From the NCBI GenBank assembly GCA_035651715.1, contig DASRFD010000047.1, positions 62,001 through 126,000 on the forward strand: DNA of 64,000 nucleotides, written 5' to 3'. Source of the stretch: Nevskia sp035651715 (GTDB lineage Bacteria; Pseudomonadota; Gammaproteobacteria; Nevskiales; Nevskiaceae). Below are positions 1 to 8,999 of this stretch, piece after piece; position 1 is the first letter of the stretch; the number at the start of each line of letters is the position of its first letter. Below the pieces are notes generated by a model. That model saw only the letters and a program-made list of their open reading frames with translations, searched no databases and had not been told where the DNA came from. The position numbers were made by a program, and so were the translations under genes.

Positions 1-264
1 GCTTCGTCCGAGGTCGCGGAGCCGGCCCCCGCCGCGGTCGCGCCGGCCGACCTGAAGGCCGTTGCCGAGGCCCTCAGCAAGGCCTTCCATCCGACCCAGA
101 CGGATCTGCGCTTCCAGGTGGACAAGCTGACCGGCCAGATGGTGATTTCGGTGATCGACGCGCAGGACGGCAAGACCCTGCTGCAGATCCCCGACCAGGA
201 GGCGCTCGCCGTCGCGCAAAGCCTGGCGGAGTCCCAGGCGCACCTGATCCAGCGTCAGGCCTGA
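1..264 (+). CDS. flaG: FlaG family protein, 3' part
   Basis: The window opens inside this gene; 87 codons remain, ending TGA. The visible half reads as the FlaG domain: an amphipathic stretch (LRFQVDKLTGQMVISVIDAQ) followed by TLLQIPDQEALAVAQSL. FlaG proteins influence flagellar filament length and usually sit between flagellin and fliD. That matches the position here, 26 bases before fliD. The start and any N-terminal variable region lie outside the window. Confidence 0.85.
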   Translation, partial: ASSEVAEPAPAAVAPADLKAVAEALSKAFHPTQTDLRFQVDKLTGQMVISVIDAQDGKTLLQIPDQEALAVAQSLAESQAHLIQRQA

Positions 265-290
265 GCCGCAACCGCACCAGGAGAACGGAC

Positions 291-1688
291 ATGAGCGTCA
301 ATCTGTCGACCGCCGGAAACACCACCACCGGTGCCATTACTTCGACCGGCCTGGGTTCGGGCCTGGACATCAACTCGATCGTCACCGCGGTGGTCAACGC
401 CGCGATCCAGCCGCAGCAGACGCGGCTGCAGGCCAGCCAGGCCACCGACCAGTCGACCATTTCCGCGCTGGGCACGGTCAAGTCGACCCTGGCCAGCCTG
501 CAAACCGCGGTGAACGCCATCACCACCGGCGGCGCGCTGACGCAGCTGTCGGCGCAGACCAGCAGCAGCGCCGTGTTCACCGCCACCGCCGGCAGCGGCG
601 CGGTGGCCGGAACCTACCAGGTCAAGGTGCAGACCCTGGCCCAGGCCAACACCATCCAGTCGACGGCATTCGCCAGCGCCAGCGCCGCCGTCGGCACCGG
701 ACCCTACGCCATCACCGCCGGCGGCAAGACCTTCAGCGTCACCCTCGACAGCGGCAACGACACCCTGTCGGGGCTCGCCGCGGCGATCAACGGCGCCGGC
801 GACAACAGCGGCGTCTCGGCCACGGTGATCAACGCCACCGGCGGTTCCTACCTGCTGCTGTCCGCCACCCAGACCGGCGTCGCCAACGCGGTGTCGGTGT
901 CGTCCTCCGCGCCGGTCAGCTTCACCACCGTCCAGGGCGCCGCCGACGCCACCGGCACCATCGCCAACCTGCCGTTCCAGAGCGGCAGCAACATCGTCTC
1001 GAACGTCCTTACCGGCGTCAGCCTGAATCTGGTCAGCGCCTCGCCGGACACCACCCAGACCCTGACGGTCACGGCCAACACCCAGTCGGCGGCCAACGCG
1101 GTGCAAGCCTTCGTCAGCGCCTACAACGCCGCCGTGTCGCTGCTCGGCAGCGCCACCGCCTACACCCCGGGGAGCGGCAGCTCGGCGGGCGGCGGCACCG
1201 CCGGCCCACTGCTGGGCGACGTGGCGATCAGCAGCCTGCAGTTCCAACTGCAGGCCATCACCGGCGCGGGCAACAGCGCCGGCAACGGCTTCACCCTGCT
1301 GTCGCAGATCGGCGTCAGCGCCAACGCCGACGGCACCCTGGCGGTGAACGGCGCCAAGCTCGCCAGCGCCCTGCAGAGCAACAGCGCCGGCGTGAAGAGC
1401 CTGTTCACCGGCACCGGCGGCATCGGCACCCAGCTGGACACCCTGCTCAACAACGCCGTCGGCGCCGGCGGCACGATCGAGACCGAGACCCAGTCCCTGC
1501 AGAGCCAGGTCGACGCCATGGCCTCCCAGCTCACCGCCCTGACCGCGCGCCAGACCCAGCTCACGGCGCAGTATTACGCCCAGTTCAATGCCATGGACAG
1601 GGTCGTCGCCGGCTACAAGAACACCTCCAGCCTGCTGACCCAGCTCTACGCGCCGAGGCCGCTGAACTCGTCCGGATCGTCCGGCTGA
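291..1688 (+). CDS. fliD: Flagellar filament cap protein FliD (HAP2)
   Basis: 465 aa, exported through the flagellar type III apparatus, where it caps the filament and guides flagellin folding. The N-terminal FliD_N signature is clear (STGLGSGLDINSIVTAVVNA, about residues 15-34), and the C-terminal FliD_C part carries Ser/Thr/Ala-rich coiled regions and ends in a helical segment (about 400-450). The middle is low in charged residues, as usual for surface-exposed flagellar proteins. ATG follows AGGAGAACGGAC, a good ribosome binding site. A sigma-28-type promoter just downstream separates it from fliS. Confidence 0.95.
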   Translation: MSVNLSTAGNTTTGAITSTGLGSGLDINSIVTAVVNAAIQPQQTRLQASQATDQSTISALGTVKSTLASLQTAVNAITTGGALTQLSAQTSSSAVFTATAGSGAVAGTYQVKVQTLAQANTIQSTAFASASAAVGTGPYAITAGGKTFSVTLDSGNDTLSGLAAAINGAGDNSGVSATVINATGGSYLLLSATQTGVANAVSVSSSAPVSFTTVQGAADATGTIANLPFQSGSNIVSNVLTGVSLNLVSASPDTTQTLTVTANTQSAANAVQAFVSAYNAAVSLLGSATAYTPGSGSSAGGGTAGPLLGDVAISSLQFQLQAITGAGNSAGNGFTLLSQIGVSANADGTLAVNGAKLASALQSNSAGVKSLFTGTGGIGTQLDTLLNNAVGAGGTIETETQSLQSQVDAMASQLTALTARQTQLTAQYYAQFNAMDRVVAGYKNTSSLLTQLYAPRPLNSSGSSG

Positions 1689-1705
1689 TGAAGCGGCCGC
1701 CGCCC

Positions 1706-1732
1706 TCAAGTTTTGTGGTTGGCGGCCGATTC
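1706..1732 (+). promoter_or_regulatory. Sigma-28 (FliA) promoter upstream of fliS
   Basis: TCAAGTTT - 11 bases - GCCGATTC, close to the FliA consensus TAAAGTTT-N11-GCCGATAA with exactly the expected spacing (14 of 16 conserved positions). It lies 36 bases before the fliS ATG, giving a leader of about 28 bases. It would let FliA, encoded near 24 kb, drive late expression of fliS and the PilZ gene. Confidence 0.75.
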
Positions 1733-1767
1733 ACTCCTTGGAACGATCATTCGAGCGGATAACCAAC

Positions 1768-2163
1768 ATGCCTCCTGCCAACCTCGCAGCCCTGCGTCAG
1801 TACCGGCAGTCCGGCGTCGCCTATCAGCTGGAGGATGCCTCGCCGCATCGGCTGATCGCGATGCTCTACGACGGCGCGCTGGAGCGCATGGCCATCGCCA
1901 TCTCCGGCATCGCCAACCGCAACACCGCCGACAAGCTGCGCGGCATCGATTCGACCATCGCCATCCTCGAGCATCTCAACGGCGTGCTGGACTACAAGGC
2001 CGGCGGCGACATCGCCCAGCGGCTAGCCTCGCTGTACGACTACATGATCCGCCGCCTGATCAAGGCCAAGCTGGAAAGCGACGCCGAGGGCGTGCGCGAG
2101 GTGGCGGGCCTGCTGCGCACCATCAAGGCCGGCTGGGACGCGATCGCGCCGCAGGTCGGCTAG
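1768..2163 (+). CDS. fliS: Flagellin export chaperone FliS
   Basis: 131 aa from the ATG at 1768; an in-frame TTG 30 bases upstream is possible but sits inside the probable leader of the sigma-28 promoter. FliS binds the C-terminal helix of flagellin in the cytosol and prevents premature polymerisation. Typical FliS features are visible: ALRQYRQSGV near the N-terminus, SPHRLIAMLYDGALERM (about 25-41), and the four-helix pattern ending in a helix with ASLYDYMIRRLIKA. Length is normal for the family. No fliT-like chaperone follows; the next gene is PilZ-like. Confidence 0.93.
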   Translation: MPPANLAALRQYRQSGVAYQLEDASPHRLIAMLYDGALERMAIAISGIANRNTADKLRGIDSTIAILEHLNGVLDYKAGGDIAQRLASLYDYMIRRLIKAKLESDAEGVREVAGLLRTIKAGWDAIAPQVG

Positions 2164-2251
2164 GGCCTGTCGACGCTATCGAAACCGCGTTAACCAGGCG
2201 CGCCGGGCCCGCGGCTTGCAGGAAGGCGGGCTGGGGCGGACCGGAGTGGAC

Positions 2252-2803
2252 ATGAGCAGCGCCAGCACGATGATGGACCAGGTGATCAGCTACCGCGACC
2301 GGCTGCCGCTGCGGTGGACGCCGCTGGCGGCGTTGCCGGAGGGACTTGAGGCGGAGCGGCTGGCGGAGAGCAACCTGCGCGTGCTGAGCACCGTAGCGAT
2401 GCTGGCCGAGCATGCGCCGGCCAAGGACGACCCCACCCCGGCCGAACTGGAGATGCAGCGCATGCATCTGAAGCTGAACCTGTTGCTGGAGCTGGTCGGC
2501 GGTTTCCTGACGCTGCAGTCGTCCCGGCCGCAGCCCCTGCCGTTGCGCCTGTCCTGGCGCGGCGTGGCCTGGTCCGGCGCCGCGGCGGAAGCGGGCGCCG
2601 CCGGCATCGTCGAAATCCACGTCAGCGCGACCCTGCCGCAGCCGCTGCGCCTGCCGGCGCGGATCGTCAGCGCCGGCGGCGACGAAACCGTCGCCGAGTT
2701 CGCCGCCATGCCGGAATTCTGCCAGACGGCGCTGGAGCGCCACGTGTTCCTGCATCACCGGCGCGAGGTCGCGGAAACGCGCCAGCCGCAGAAGCACGGA
2801 TAG
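2252..2803 (+). CDS. Atypical PilZ-domain protein of the flagellar locus
   Basis: 183 aa. ATG chosen because GGAG lies five bases upstream; an in-frame ATG at 2216 has no such site. The C-terminal half has the pattern of the atypical (tetrameric) PilZ family found after fliS in xanthomonads: LRLPARIVSAGGDE, then a helix ending LERHVFLHHRREVAE. An RxxxR arrangement is present near the N-terminus (RLPLR), but I cannot find the canonical D/NxSxxG element, so c-di-GMP binding is doubtful. The central heptad-like region (MHLKLNLLLELVGGFL) could support oligomerisation. The role is probably to link c-di-GMP or oligomer state to motility; this is inference. Confidence 0.7.
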   Translation: MSSASTMMDQVISYRDRLPLRWTPLAALPEGLEAERLAESNLRVLSTVAMLAEHAPAKDDPTPAELEMQRMHLKLNLLLELVGGFLTLQSSRPQPLPLRLSWRGVAWSGAAAEAGAAGIVEIHVSATLPQPLRLPARIVSAGGDETVAEFAAMPEFCQTALERHVFLHHRREVAETRQPQKHG

Positions 2804-2855
2804 CGGCCCTTTTTTTCCGGCGTCCCGAGCGCCGCAGACCCCTTCCGGACCGACC

Positions 2856-2873
2856 GCGCGGACCGGTCCGCGC
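2856..2873. repeat. Perfect 18-bp GC palindrome
   Basis: GCGCGGACCGGTCCGCGC is identical to its reverse complement. It lies in the 279-base gap between the PilZ gene and the response regulator. No T-run follows, so it is not a classical terminator; it could be a dimer-protein operator or a cruciform-forming transcription barrier. The rest of the gap shows a seven-T run just after the PilZ stop and A-rich sequence before the next start, but no promoter I can support. Confidence 0.5.
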
Positions 2874-3082
2874 AGCGGCGGCGGGGTCGCCGTGAACAGT
2901 CCCTGGCAAGCACCGTCCGTCAGCTTACCGGCGGCGGCTTTACGCCGTTATTCCGCCGCCAGTCCCCCGCCCGGCTACCGTTCACCCGGAGCCGCCGGCA
3001 CCAGTAACTTTTTGCCACCCGGTGTCGAAGCCCGCGTCGATAGGATTCCCAGCGACGCAAAGAAACCGGCAAAAAAAACACA

Positions 3083-3718
3083 ATGCGACTCATCCTCGCG
3101 GAGCCACAGACTCTCATCCGGGCAGCGCTGCGCCGCCTGCTCGAATCCATCGCCCAGGTCGAGGTGGCCGGCGAGGCCGAAGACGGCCGCGGCGTGCTCG
3201 ACCTGGTCCAAAACCATCCGGCCGACCTGGTGGTTTCCGAATTCCTCCTGCCCGACCTGGGCGGCTGCGAGCTGCTGCAGCAGGTCCGCCGCTACTACCC
3301 GAAGACCGGCGTGATGTTCCTCAGCGCCAGCCAGGACGCGGCGCATGTGCGCGCCGCGCTCAAGGGCGGCGCCGCCGGCTTCCTCACCAAGAACAGCGAG
3401 CCGCTGGAGCTGGAGCTGGCCCTGCGCGCCCATGCGCGCGGCCAGGTCTATCTCAGCCCCTGCGTCTCGGGCAAGGCGCTGGAAGGCCGGCGCGGGCAGC
3501 GCGGCGAACAGGGCGCGGTGCTGACGCGGCGCCAGCGCGAAGTGCTGCGCATGATCGGCCGCGGCAAGTCGACCAAGGAAATCGCCCAGATCATGGGGCT
3601 CAGCGCCAAGACGGTGGAGACGCACCGCGCGCGCCTGATGCAGACCCTCGGGCTGCGCGGCACCTCGGCCTTGACGCACTTCGCGGTGCGCGCCCTGTCG
3701 CAGACGGCGGAGCACTGA
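3083..3718 (+). CDS. LuxR/FixJ-type response regulator with degenerate receiver
   Basis: 211 aa: receiver domain (1-120) and LuxR-type HTH (about 145-205, LTRRQREVLRMIGRGKSTKEI). The phosphoacceptor Asp is replaced by Glu53 (GAA at 3239-3241) in LVVSEFLLPDLGG, and the acidic pair near the N-terminus is reduced to Glu7 followed by Pro8. The switch Ser (LSAS) and Lys (FLTK) remain. It may therefore act without phosphorylation, since Glu can mimic phospho-Asp. Orphan LuxR-type regulators in flagellar clusters (for example FsnR of Stenotrophomonas) activate flagellar operons. Its position just before rpoN suggests a high-level regulator here. No partner kinase is adjacent. Confidence 0.85.
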   Translation: MRLILAEPQTLIRAALRRLLESIAQVEVAGEAEDGRGVLDLVQNHPADLVVSEFLLPDLGGCELLQQVRRYYPKTGVMFLSASQDAAHVRAALKGGAAGFLTKNSEPLELELALRAHARGQVYLSPCVSGKALEGRRGQRGEQGAVLTRRQREVLRMIGRGKSTKEIAQIMGLSAKTVETHRARLMQTLGLRGTSALTHFAVRALSQTAEH

Positions 3719-3820
3719 GATGCGCCCATGGATAAAACACACCATGCCTGCCGCCGCGCCGACGGATGGAGCGGCGGCGCGGACCGGCGGAACGCGGTCG
3801 ATGGAGTTTTGACGGATGTA

Positions 3821-3832
3821 GGGGAAATCCCC
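3821..3832. promoter_or_regulatory. Inverted repeat before rpoN, possible regulator site
   Basis: GGGGA-AA-TCCCC, flanked by TGTA on the left and ACA on the right, lies in an unusually AT-containing part of the 210-base gap between the LuxR-type regulator and rpoN. NarL/FixJ-family proteins often bind G/C-flanked A/T-centred palindromes of this size, so the adjacent regulator is a candidate ligand. No clear -35/-10 pair was found next to it. Confidence 0.35.
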
Positions 3833-3928
3833 ACAAGCCGTCGGAAATTTTCTGATTGGTGGGCGGCAGGCGCTGTACAAAGATTCGACACAGGCCCCGA
3901 CGGAGGGGCCGGCACCGAGGGGAAACGG

Positions 3929-5377
3929 ATGGAAGCGAAGCTGAAACTGCATATCGGTCAGCAGCAGGTGATGACCCCGCAGCTGCTGCAGTCGATACGT
4001 CTGCTGCAGCTGTCCGCGCTGGAACTGGAGCAGGAGGTGCGCCAGGCGCTGGAAAAGAACGTGATGCTGGAAGACGGCGATGGCGAGGCCGAGGAAGAGG
4101 CAGAGCCCGAAGCCGCCGAAGCGGCGGCCGCCTCCGCCGACAGCACCGAGGTCGAGGTCAGCGGCTGCGACAGCGCCGCCGCCGACCGCGTCGACGGCGA
4201 CTTCGACTGGAGCAGCGCCGAGTGCTGGTCCGGCGGCGAGCCGCTGGCCGAGGACAGCGAGCCGATCGAGGCCCGCACCGCGGCGCGCAACGCCGACGAC
4301 CTGCACATGCGCGCGCTGGCGCAGCTGCGCCACGTCGTCGGCGACGAGCGCGAGGCGCGCCTGGTTTCCGCCATCATCGAGCACATCGACGACAACGGTT
4401 ATCTGGCGACGCCGCTCGCCGAAATCCTGACGCTGTTGCCGGCCGGCTGGGCGGTGGGGATGAAGGAGCTGGAGGCGGCGCTGCGGCACGTGCAGACGGT
4501 CGAGCCCACCGGCTACGGCGCGCGCGACCTGCGCGAATGCCTGCTGCTGCAGCTGGCCGAGCTGCCGCCGCGCACGGCGGGGCTGCGCCTGGCGCGGCAG
4601 CTGGTGGCGCATTTCCTGGAGCGCCTCGGCGCCGGCGATCCGGCGCGGCTGGCGGACGAGGTCGATTGCGACATCGAGCAGCTCGGCGTGGCGATGCGCC
4701 TGATCCGCGCGCTCGACCCCAAGCCCGGCTCGACCGTGCGCGAGCCGGCGCGGGACGTGGTGCCGGACGTGCTGGTGAGCGGCGCCGCCAACGCCTGGAA
4801 GGTGGAGCTGAACCCGGCGACCCTGCCGCGGGTCCGCGTCAACCGCCTTTACGAGCGCCTGCTGAGCGGCCAGGTCCACCGCAACATGCGCGATCAGCTG
4901 GCCGAGGCGCGCTGGCTGGTGCACGGCCTGGAGATGCGGCACGAAACGCTGGTCAAGACCGCGCGCGCGGTGTTCCAGCGCCAGTGCGAATTCCTGCGCC
5001 GCGGCGAGGAGGGCATGGCGCCGCTGACCCTGCGCGAAGTCGCGCAGCAGATCGGCATGCACGAGTCCACCGTGTGCCGCGTCGTCGCCAACAAGCACGT
5101 GCAGACGCCCTGGGGCATCTACCCGCTGAAGGCCTTCTTCCCCAGCCAGATCGCGCGCGCCGAAGGCGAGACCTCGGGCACGGCGGTCAAGGCCATGATC
5201 CGCCGCATCATCGACGGCGAGAGCCGCGCGGCGCCGCTGTGCGACGGCGCCATCGCTGCGCTGCTGGCGCGCAAGGGCGTGCGCGTGGCGCGCCGCACCG
5301 TGGCCAAGTACCGCGAGGCGATGAAGATCCCGCCGGCGGTGTCGCGCGGCCAGCCGCTGCGCGTCGCCCTGGCCTGA
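3929..5377 (+). CDS. rpoN: RNA polymerase sigma-54 factor
   Basis: 482 aa from the ATG at 3929, which follows GAGGGGAAACGG; earlier in-frame starts give an N-terminus unlike RpoN. Region I is Gln/Leu-rich (QQQVMTPQLLQSIRLLQLSA), followed by an acidic linker (about 45-105), the core-binding domain, an HTH, and the C-terminal RpoN box ARRTVAKYRE (454-463). The protein directs polymerase to -24/-12 promoters opened by AAA+ activators such as the FleQ encoded next. Two matching promoters precede fliE and fliL in this window. Its place inside the flagellar locus resembles rpoN2 of Xanthomonas; another rpoN may exist elsewhere in the genome. Confidence 0.95.
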   Translation: MEAKLKLHIGQQQVMTPQLLQSIRLLQLSALELEQEVRQALEKNVMLEDGDGEAEEEAEPEAAEAAAASADSTEVEVSGCDSAAADRVDGDFDWSSAECWSGGEPLAEDSEPIEARTAARNADDLHMRALAQLRHVVGDEREARLVSAIIEHIDDNGYLATPLAEILTLLPAGWAVGMKELEAALRHVQTVEPTGYGARDLRECLLLQLAELPPRTAGLRLARQLVAHFLERLGAGDPARLADEVDCDIEQLGVAMRLIRALDPKPGSTVREPARDVVPDVLVSGAANAWKVELNPATLPRVRVNRLYERLLSGQVHRNMRDQLAEARWLVHGLEMRHETLVKTARAVFQRQCEFLRRGEEGMAPLTLREVAQQIGMHESTVCRVVANKHVQTPWGIYPLKAFFPSQIARAEGETSGTAVKAMIRRIIDGESRAAPLCDGAIAALLARKGVRVARRTVAKYREAMKIPPAVSRGQPLRVALA

Positions 5378-5387
5378 GATCGAGGGG

Positions 5388-5408
5388 CCGCGCCCGCCGC
5401 GGGCGCGG
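5388..5408 (+). terminator. Hairpin between rpoN and fleQ
   Basis: CCGCGCCCG, a three-base loop (CCG), then CGGGCGCGG: a perfect nine-pair stem starting 10 bases after the rpoN stop. No U-tract follows, so it is more likely an mRNA 3'-end stabiliser or a partial attenuator than a strong intrinsic terminator. Confidence 0.45.
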
Positions 5409-5445
5409 ACCGATGTACCGCAACTGAAATTCAAGAGAAGCAACC

Positions 5446-6906
<1,461 letters not shown>

Positions 6907-6953
6907 CGCCATGCCGTCGCCTCGCCGCCGCCGGGATTGCGTCGCCGTGCCGC

Positions 6954-6969
6954 GGGCACGGGACTTGCT
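6954..6969 (+). promoter_or_regulatory. Sigma-54 promoter of the fliE operon
   Basis: GGGCACG-GGAC-TTGCT matches TGGCACG-N4-TTGCW at all but the first base. The invariant GG (6955-6956) and GC (6967-6968) are at the correct -24/-12 distance. Transcription should start near 6980, leaving a leader of about 32 bases with an AGGAG site before fliE. Confidence 0.88.
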
Positions 6970-7011
6970 CCGGCGCGCAGGCGCCCGCAAGACGGCGCAG
7001 GAGATCCATCG

Positions 7012-7338
7012 ATGAGCGAGATCGGAGTCAACAGCGTATTGGCGCAGATCCGCGCGCTGAGCGCGCAGGCCTCGCAGCAGCCGCACAAGAGCACGGCCGC
7101 GGCGCCGGCGGACGGCGCCGGCTTCGGCGCCCTGATCAAGGACGCCATCGGCCAGGTCAACCAGTCCCAGGGCGAGGCGGCGCTGAAGCAGCGCGCCTTC
7201 GAGCTGGGCGACACCAACACCGACCTGTCCTCGGTGATGCTGGCGACGACCAAGGCGCAGGTGTCGTTCCGCGCCATGGTGGAGGTGCGCAACCGCGTCA
7301 TCTCCGCCTACCAGGACATCATGAACATGCCGCTGTGA
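7012..7338 (+). CDS. fliE: Flagellar hook-basal body protein FliE
   Basis: 108 aa. FliE forms the junction between the MS ring and the proximal rod and is among the first rod proteins exported. The family C-terminus is clear: SSVMLATTKAQVSFRAMVEV and NRVISAYQDIMNMPL. The ATG at 7012 follows CAGGAGATCC; a longer reading would run back through the sigma-54 promoter. First gene of fliEFGHIJK. Confidence 0.95.
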   Translation: MSEIGVNSVLAQIRALSAQASQQPHKSTAAAPADGAGFGALIKDAIGQVNQSQGEAALKQRAFELGDTNTDLSSVMLATTKAQVSFRAMVEVRNRVISAYQDIMNMPL

Positions 7339-7352
7339 GGCACCTCTGAGCC

Positions 7353-8999
7353 ATGGCCGAACTCGCTGCCCCTTCCATGAAGCAACTGCGCGGACTCAAG
7401 GATCTGCCGGCGGTGCGCCAGCTGCTGCTGCTGCTGGGCCTGGCCCTGGCGGTGGCCGCCGGCGCGGCGCTGTTCACCTGGTCGCAGCAGCCTAACTACG
7501 TGCCGGTCTACCCGGGCCTGGCCGAGAAGGACGCGGCCGAGGTGATGGAGGCGCTGCGCGCGGCCGGCACGCCGGTGCGGCTGGATCCCGCCAGCGGCAG
7601 CGTCAGCGTGCCCGGCGACAAGGTGTACGAGGCGCGCATGAAGCTCGCCGCGCAGGGCCTGCCCAAGGGCTCGGCCCAGGGCTTCGAGATGATCCAGCAG
7701 GACCAGGGCCTGGGCACCAGCCAGTTCATCGAGAACGCGCGCTTCCAGCTGGCGCTGGAGACCGAGCTGGCGCGCACCGTCAGCAGCCTGCAGCCGGTAA
7801 AGGCGGCGCGCGTGCACCTGGCGCTGCCCAAGGCCTCGGCCTTCGTGCGCAGCCGCGACAACGCCAGCGCCTCGGTGCTGGTGGAGCTGTACCCGGGGCG
7901 CCAGCTCGACCAGGGCCAGGTGTCCTCGATCGTGCACATTGTCGCCTCCAGCGTGCCGGACCTGGCGCCGGCCGCGGTCACCGTGATCGACCAGTACGGC
8001 CACCTGCTGACCCAGGCCGATCCCGACAGCACCCTGGCGCAGAGCGCCATGCAGTTCGACCAGGCGCACCACCTCGAGGCCGACTACGTGCGCCGCATCA
8101 ACGAGCTGCTGACGCCGATGCTCGGCCCCGGCAAGGTCAGCGCCCAGGTCGCCGCCGACATGGATTTCTCCGTCACCGAGGAGGCGCGCGAGAGCTACCG
8201 CCCGGACTCCGCGGTGGTGCGCACCGAGCAGACCAGCGAGGACGTGACGCGCAACGCCGGCGGCGGCGCCGCCCAGGGCATCCCCGGGGCCACCAGCAAC
8301 CAGCCGGCGGCCGCCGCGCCGGCCAAGCCGGCCGATCCGAACGCGAAAAAGGCTCCCGCCGCCGCGGCCGCGGCGAGCGAGAGCGACAGCCCGCTGACGC
8401 AGAGCCGCACCAGCTCGCGCAGCTACGAGCTGGACCGCACCGTCAGCCACACGCGGCAGCCGGTGGGCCGCCTCAAGCGCCTGTCGGTGGCAGTGCTGGT
8501 CGACAACCTTTCGCGGACCGATCCGAAGAGCGGCAAGACCACCCAGACCGCGCTGACGGCGGAGCAGCTGACGCGGGTCGAGGCCCTGGTCAAGGAGGCG
8601 GTGGGCTTCAGCGCCGAGCGCGGCGACAGCGTGGTGGTGCAGAACGCCTCGTTCATCGCGCCCGAGGTGCCGAACCTGGCGCCGCTGCCGCTGTGGCAGC
8701 GGCCGGAGCTGCGCGACTACGCGCGCCAGGGGCTGGGCGGCCTGGTGCTGCTGGTGCTGATCCTGGCGGTGCTGCGGCCGCTGCTGAAGAGCCTGATGGC
8801 GCCGCCGCGGCGCGGCGCGCTGGCCGGCGAGGCGCCGCTGCAGGCCGAGCTGCTCGGCGACCAGCTGAGCCTCGGCGGCCCGGGCAGGAGCGGCCCGCCG
8901 CCGTACGAGCAGAAGCTGGCCGTCGCCCGCGGCGCGGTCAACCAGGACCCGAAGCGGGTGGCGCAGGTGGTCAAGACCTGGCTGGGCGAAGATGGCTGA
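7353..8999 (+). CDS. fliF: Flagellar MS-ring protein FliF
   Basis: 548 aa. Forms the MS ring in the inner membrane. A first membrane helix (about 25-46, LLLLLGLALAVAAGAALFTW) is followed by the YscJ/FliF ring-building domains with PVYPGLAEKDAAEVMEAL, a long Ala/Pro-rich periplasmic loop (about 305-345), a second membrane helix (about 456-475) and a cytoplasmic tail that binds FliG. The last codons overlap fliG by eight bases, suggesting translational coupling. Confidence 0.95.
   Translation: MAELAAPSMKQLRGLKDLPAVRQLLLLLGLALAVAAGAALFTWSQQPNYVPVYPGLAEKDAAEVMEALRAAGTPVRLDPASGSVSVPGDKVYEARMKLAAQGLPKGSAQGFEMIQQDQGLGTSQFIENARFQLALETELARTVSSLQPVKAARVHLALPKASAFVRSRDNASASVLVELYPGRQLDQGQVSSIVHIVASSVPDLAPAAVTVIDQYGHLLTQADPDSTLAQSAMQFDQAHHLEADYVRRINELLTPMLGPGKVSAQVAADMDFSVTEEARESYRPDSAVVRTEQTSEDVTRNAGGGAAQGIPGATSNQPAAAAPAKPADPNAKKAPAAAAAASESDSPLTQSRTSSRSYELDRTVSHTRQPVGRLKRLSVAVLVDNLSRTDPKSGKTTQTALTAEQLTRVEALVKEAVGFSAERGDSVVVQNASFIAPEVPNLAPLPLWQRPELRDYARQGLGGLVLLVLILAVLRPLLKSLMAPPRRGALAGEAPLQAELLGDQLSLGGPGRSGPPPYEQKLAVARGAVNQDPKRVAQVVKTWLGEDG

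Noticed and set aside
2216..2803. FliT chaperone after fliS
   Set aside because: The sequence has PilZ-like beta-strand and helix patterns, not the short helical FliT fold; no other reading frame fits FliT.
2810..2816. Seven-T run right after the PilZ stop as intrinsic terminator
   Set aside because: No stable hairpin directly precedes it; only a weak four-pair CCGC/GCGG match was seen.
2996..3020. GGCACC ... TTTTTGCC as a sigma-54 promoter before the LuxR-type regulator
   Set aside because: The GG and GC are 17 bases apart instead of 12, incompatible with a -24/-12 promoter.
2975..5443. Long open frame on the minus strand across the regulator and rpoN
   Set aside because: Arg/Gln/His-rich antisense shadow, as expected from GC-rich codon bias; the plus strand encodes clear RpoN.
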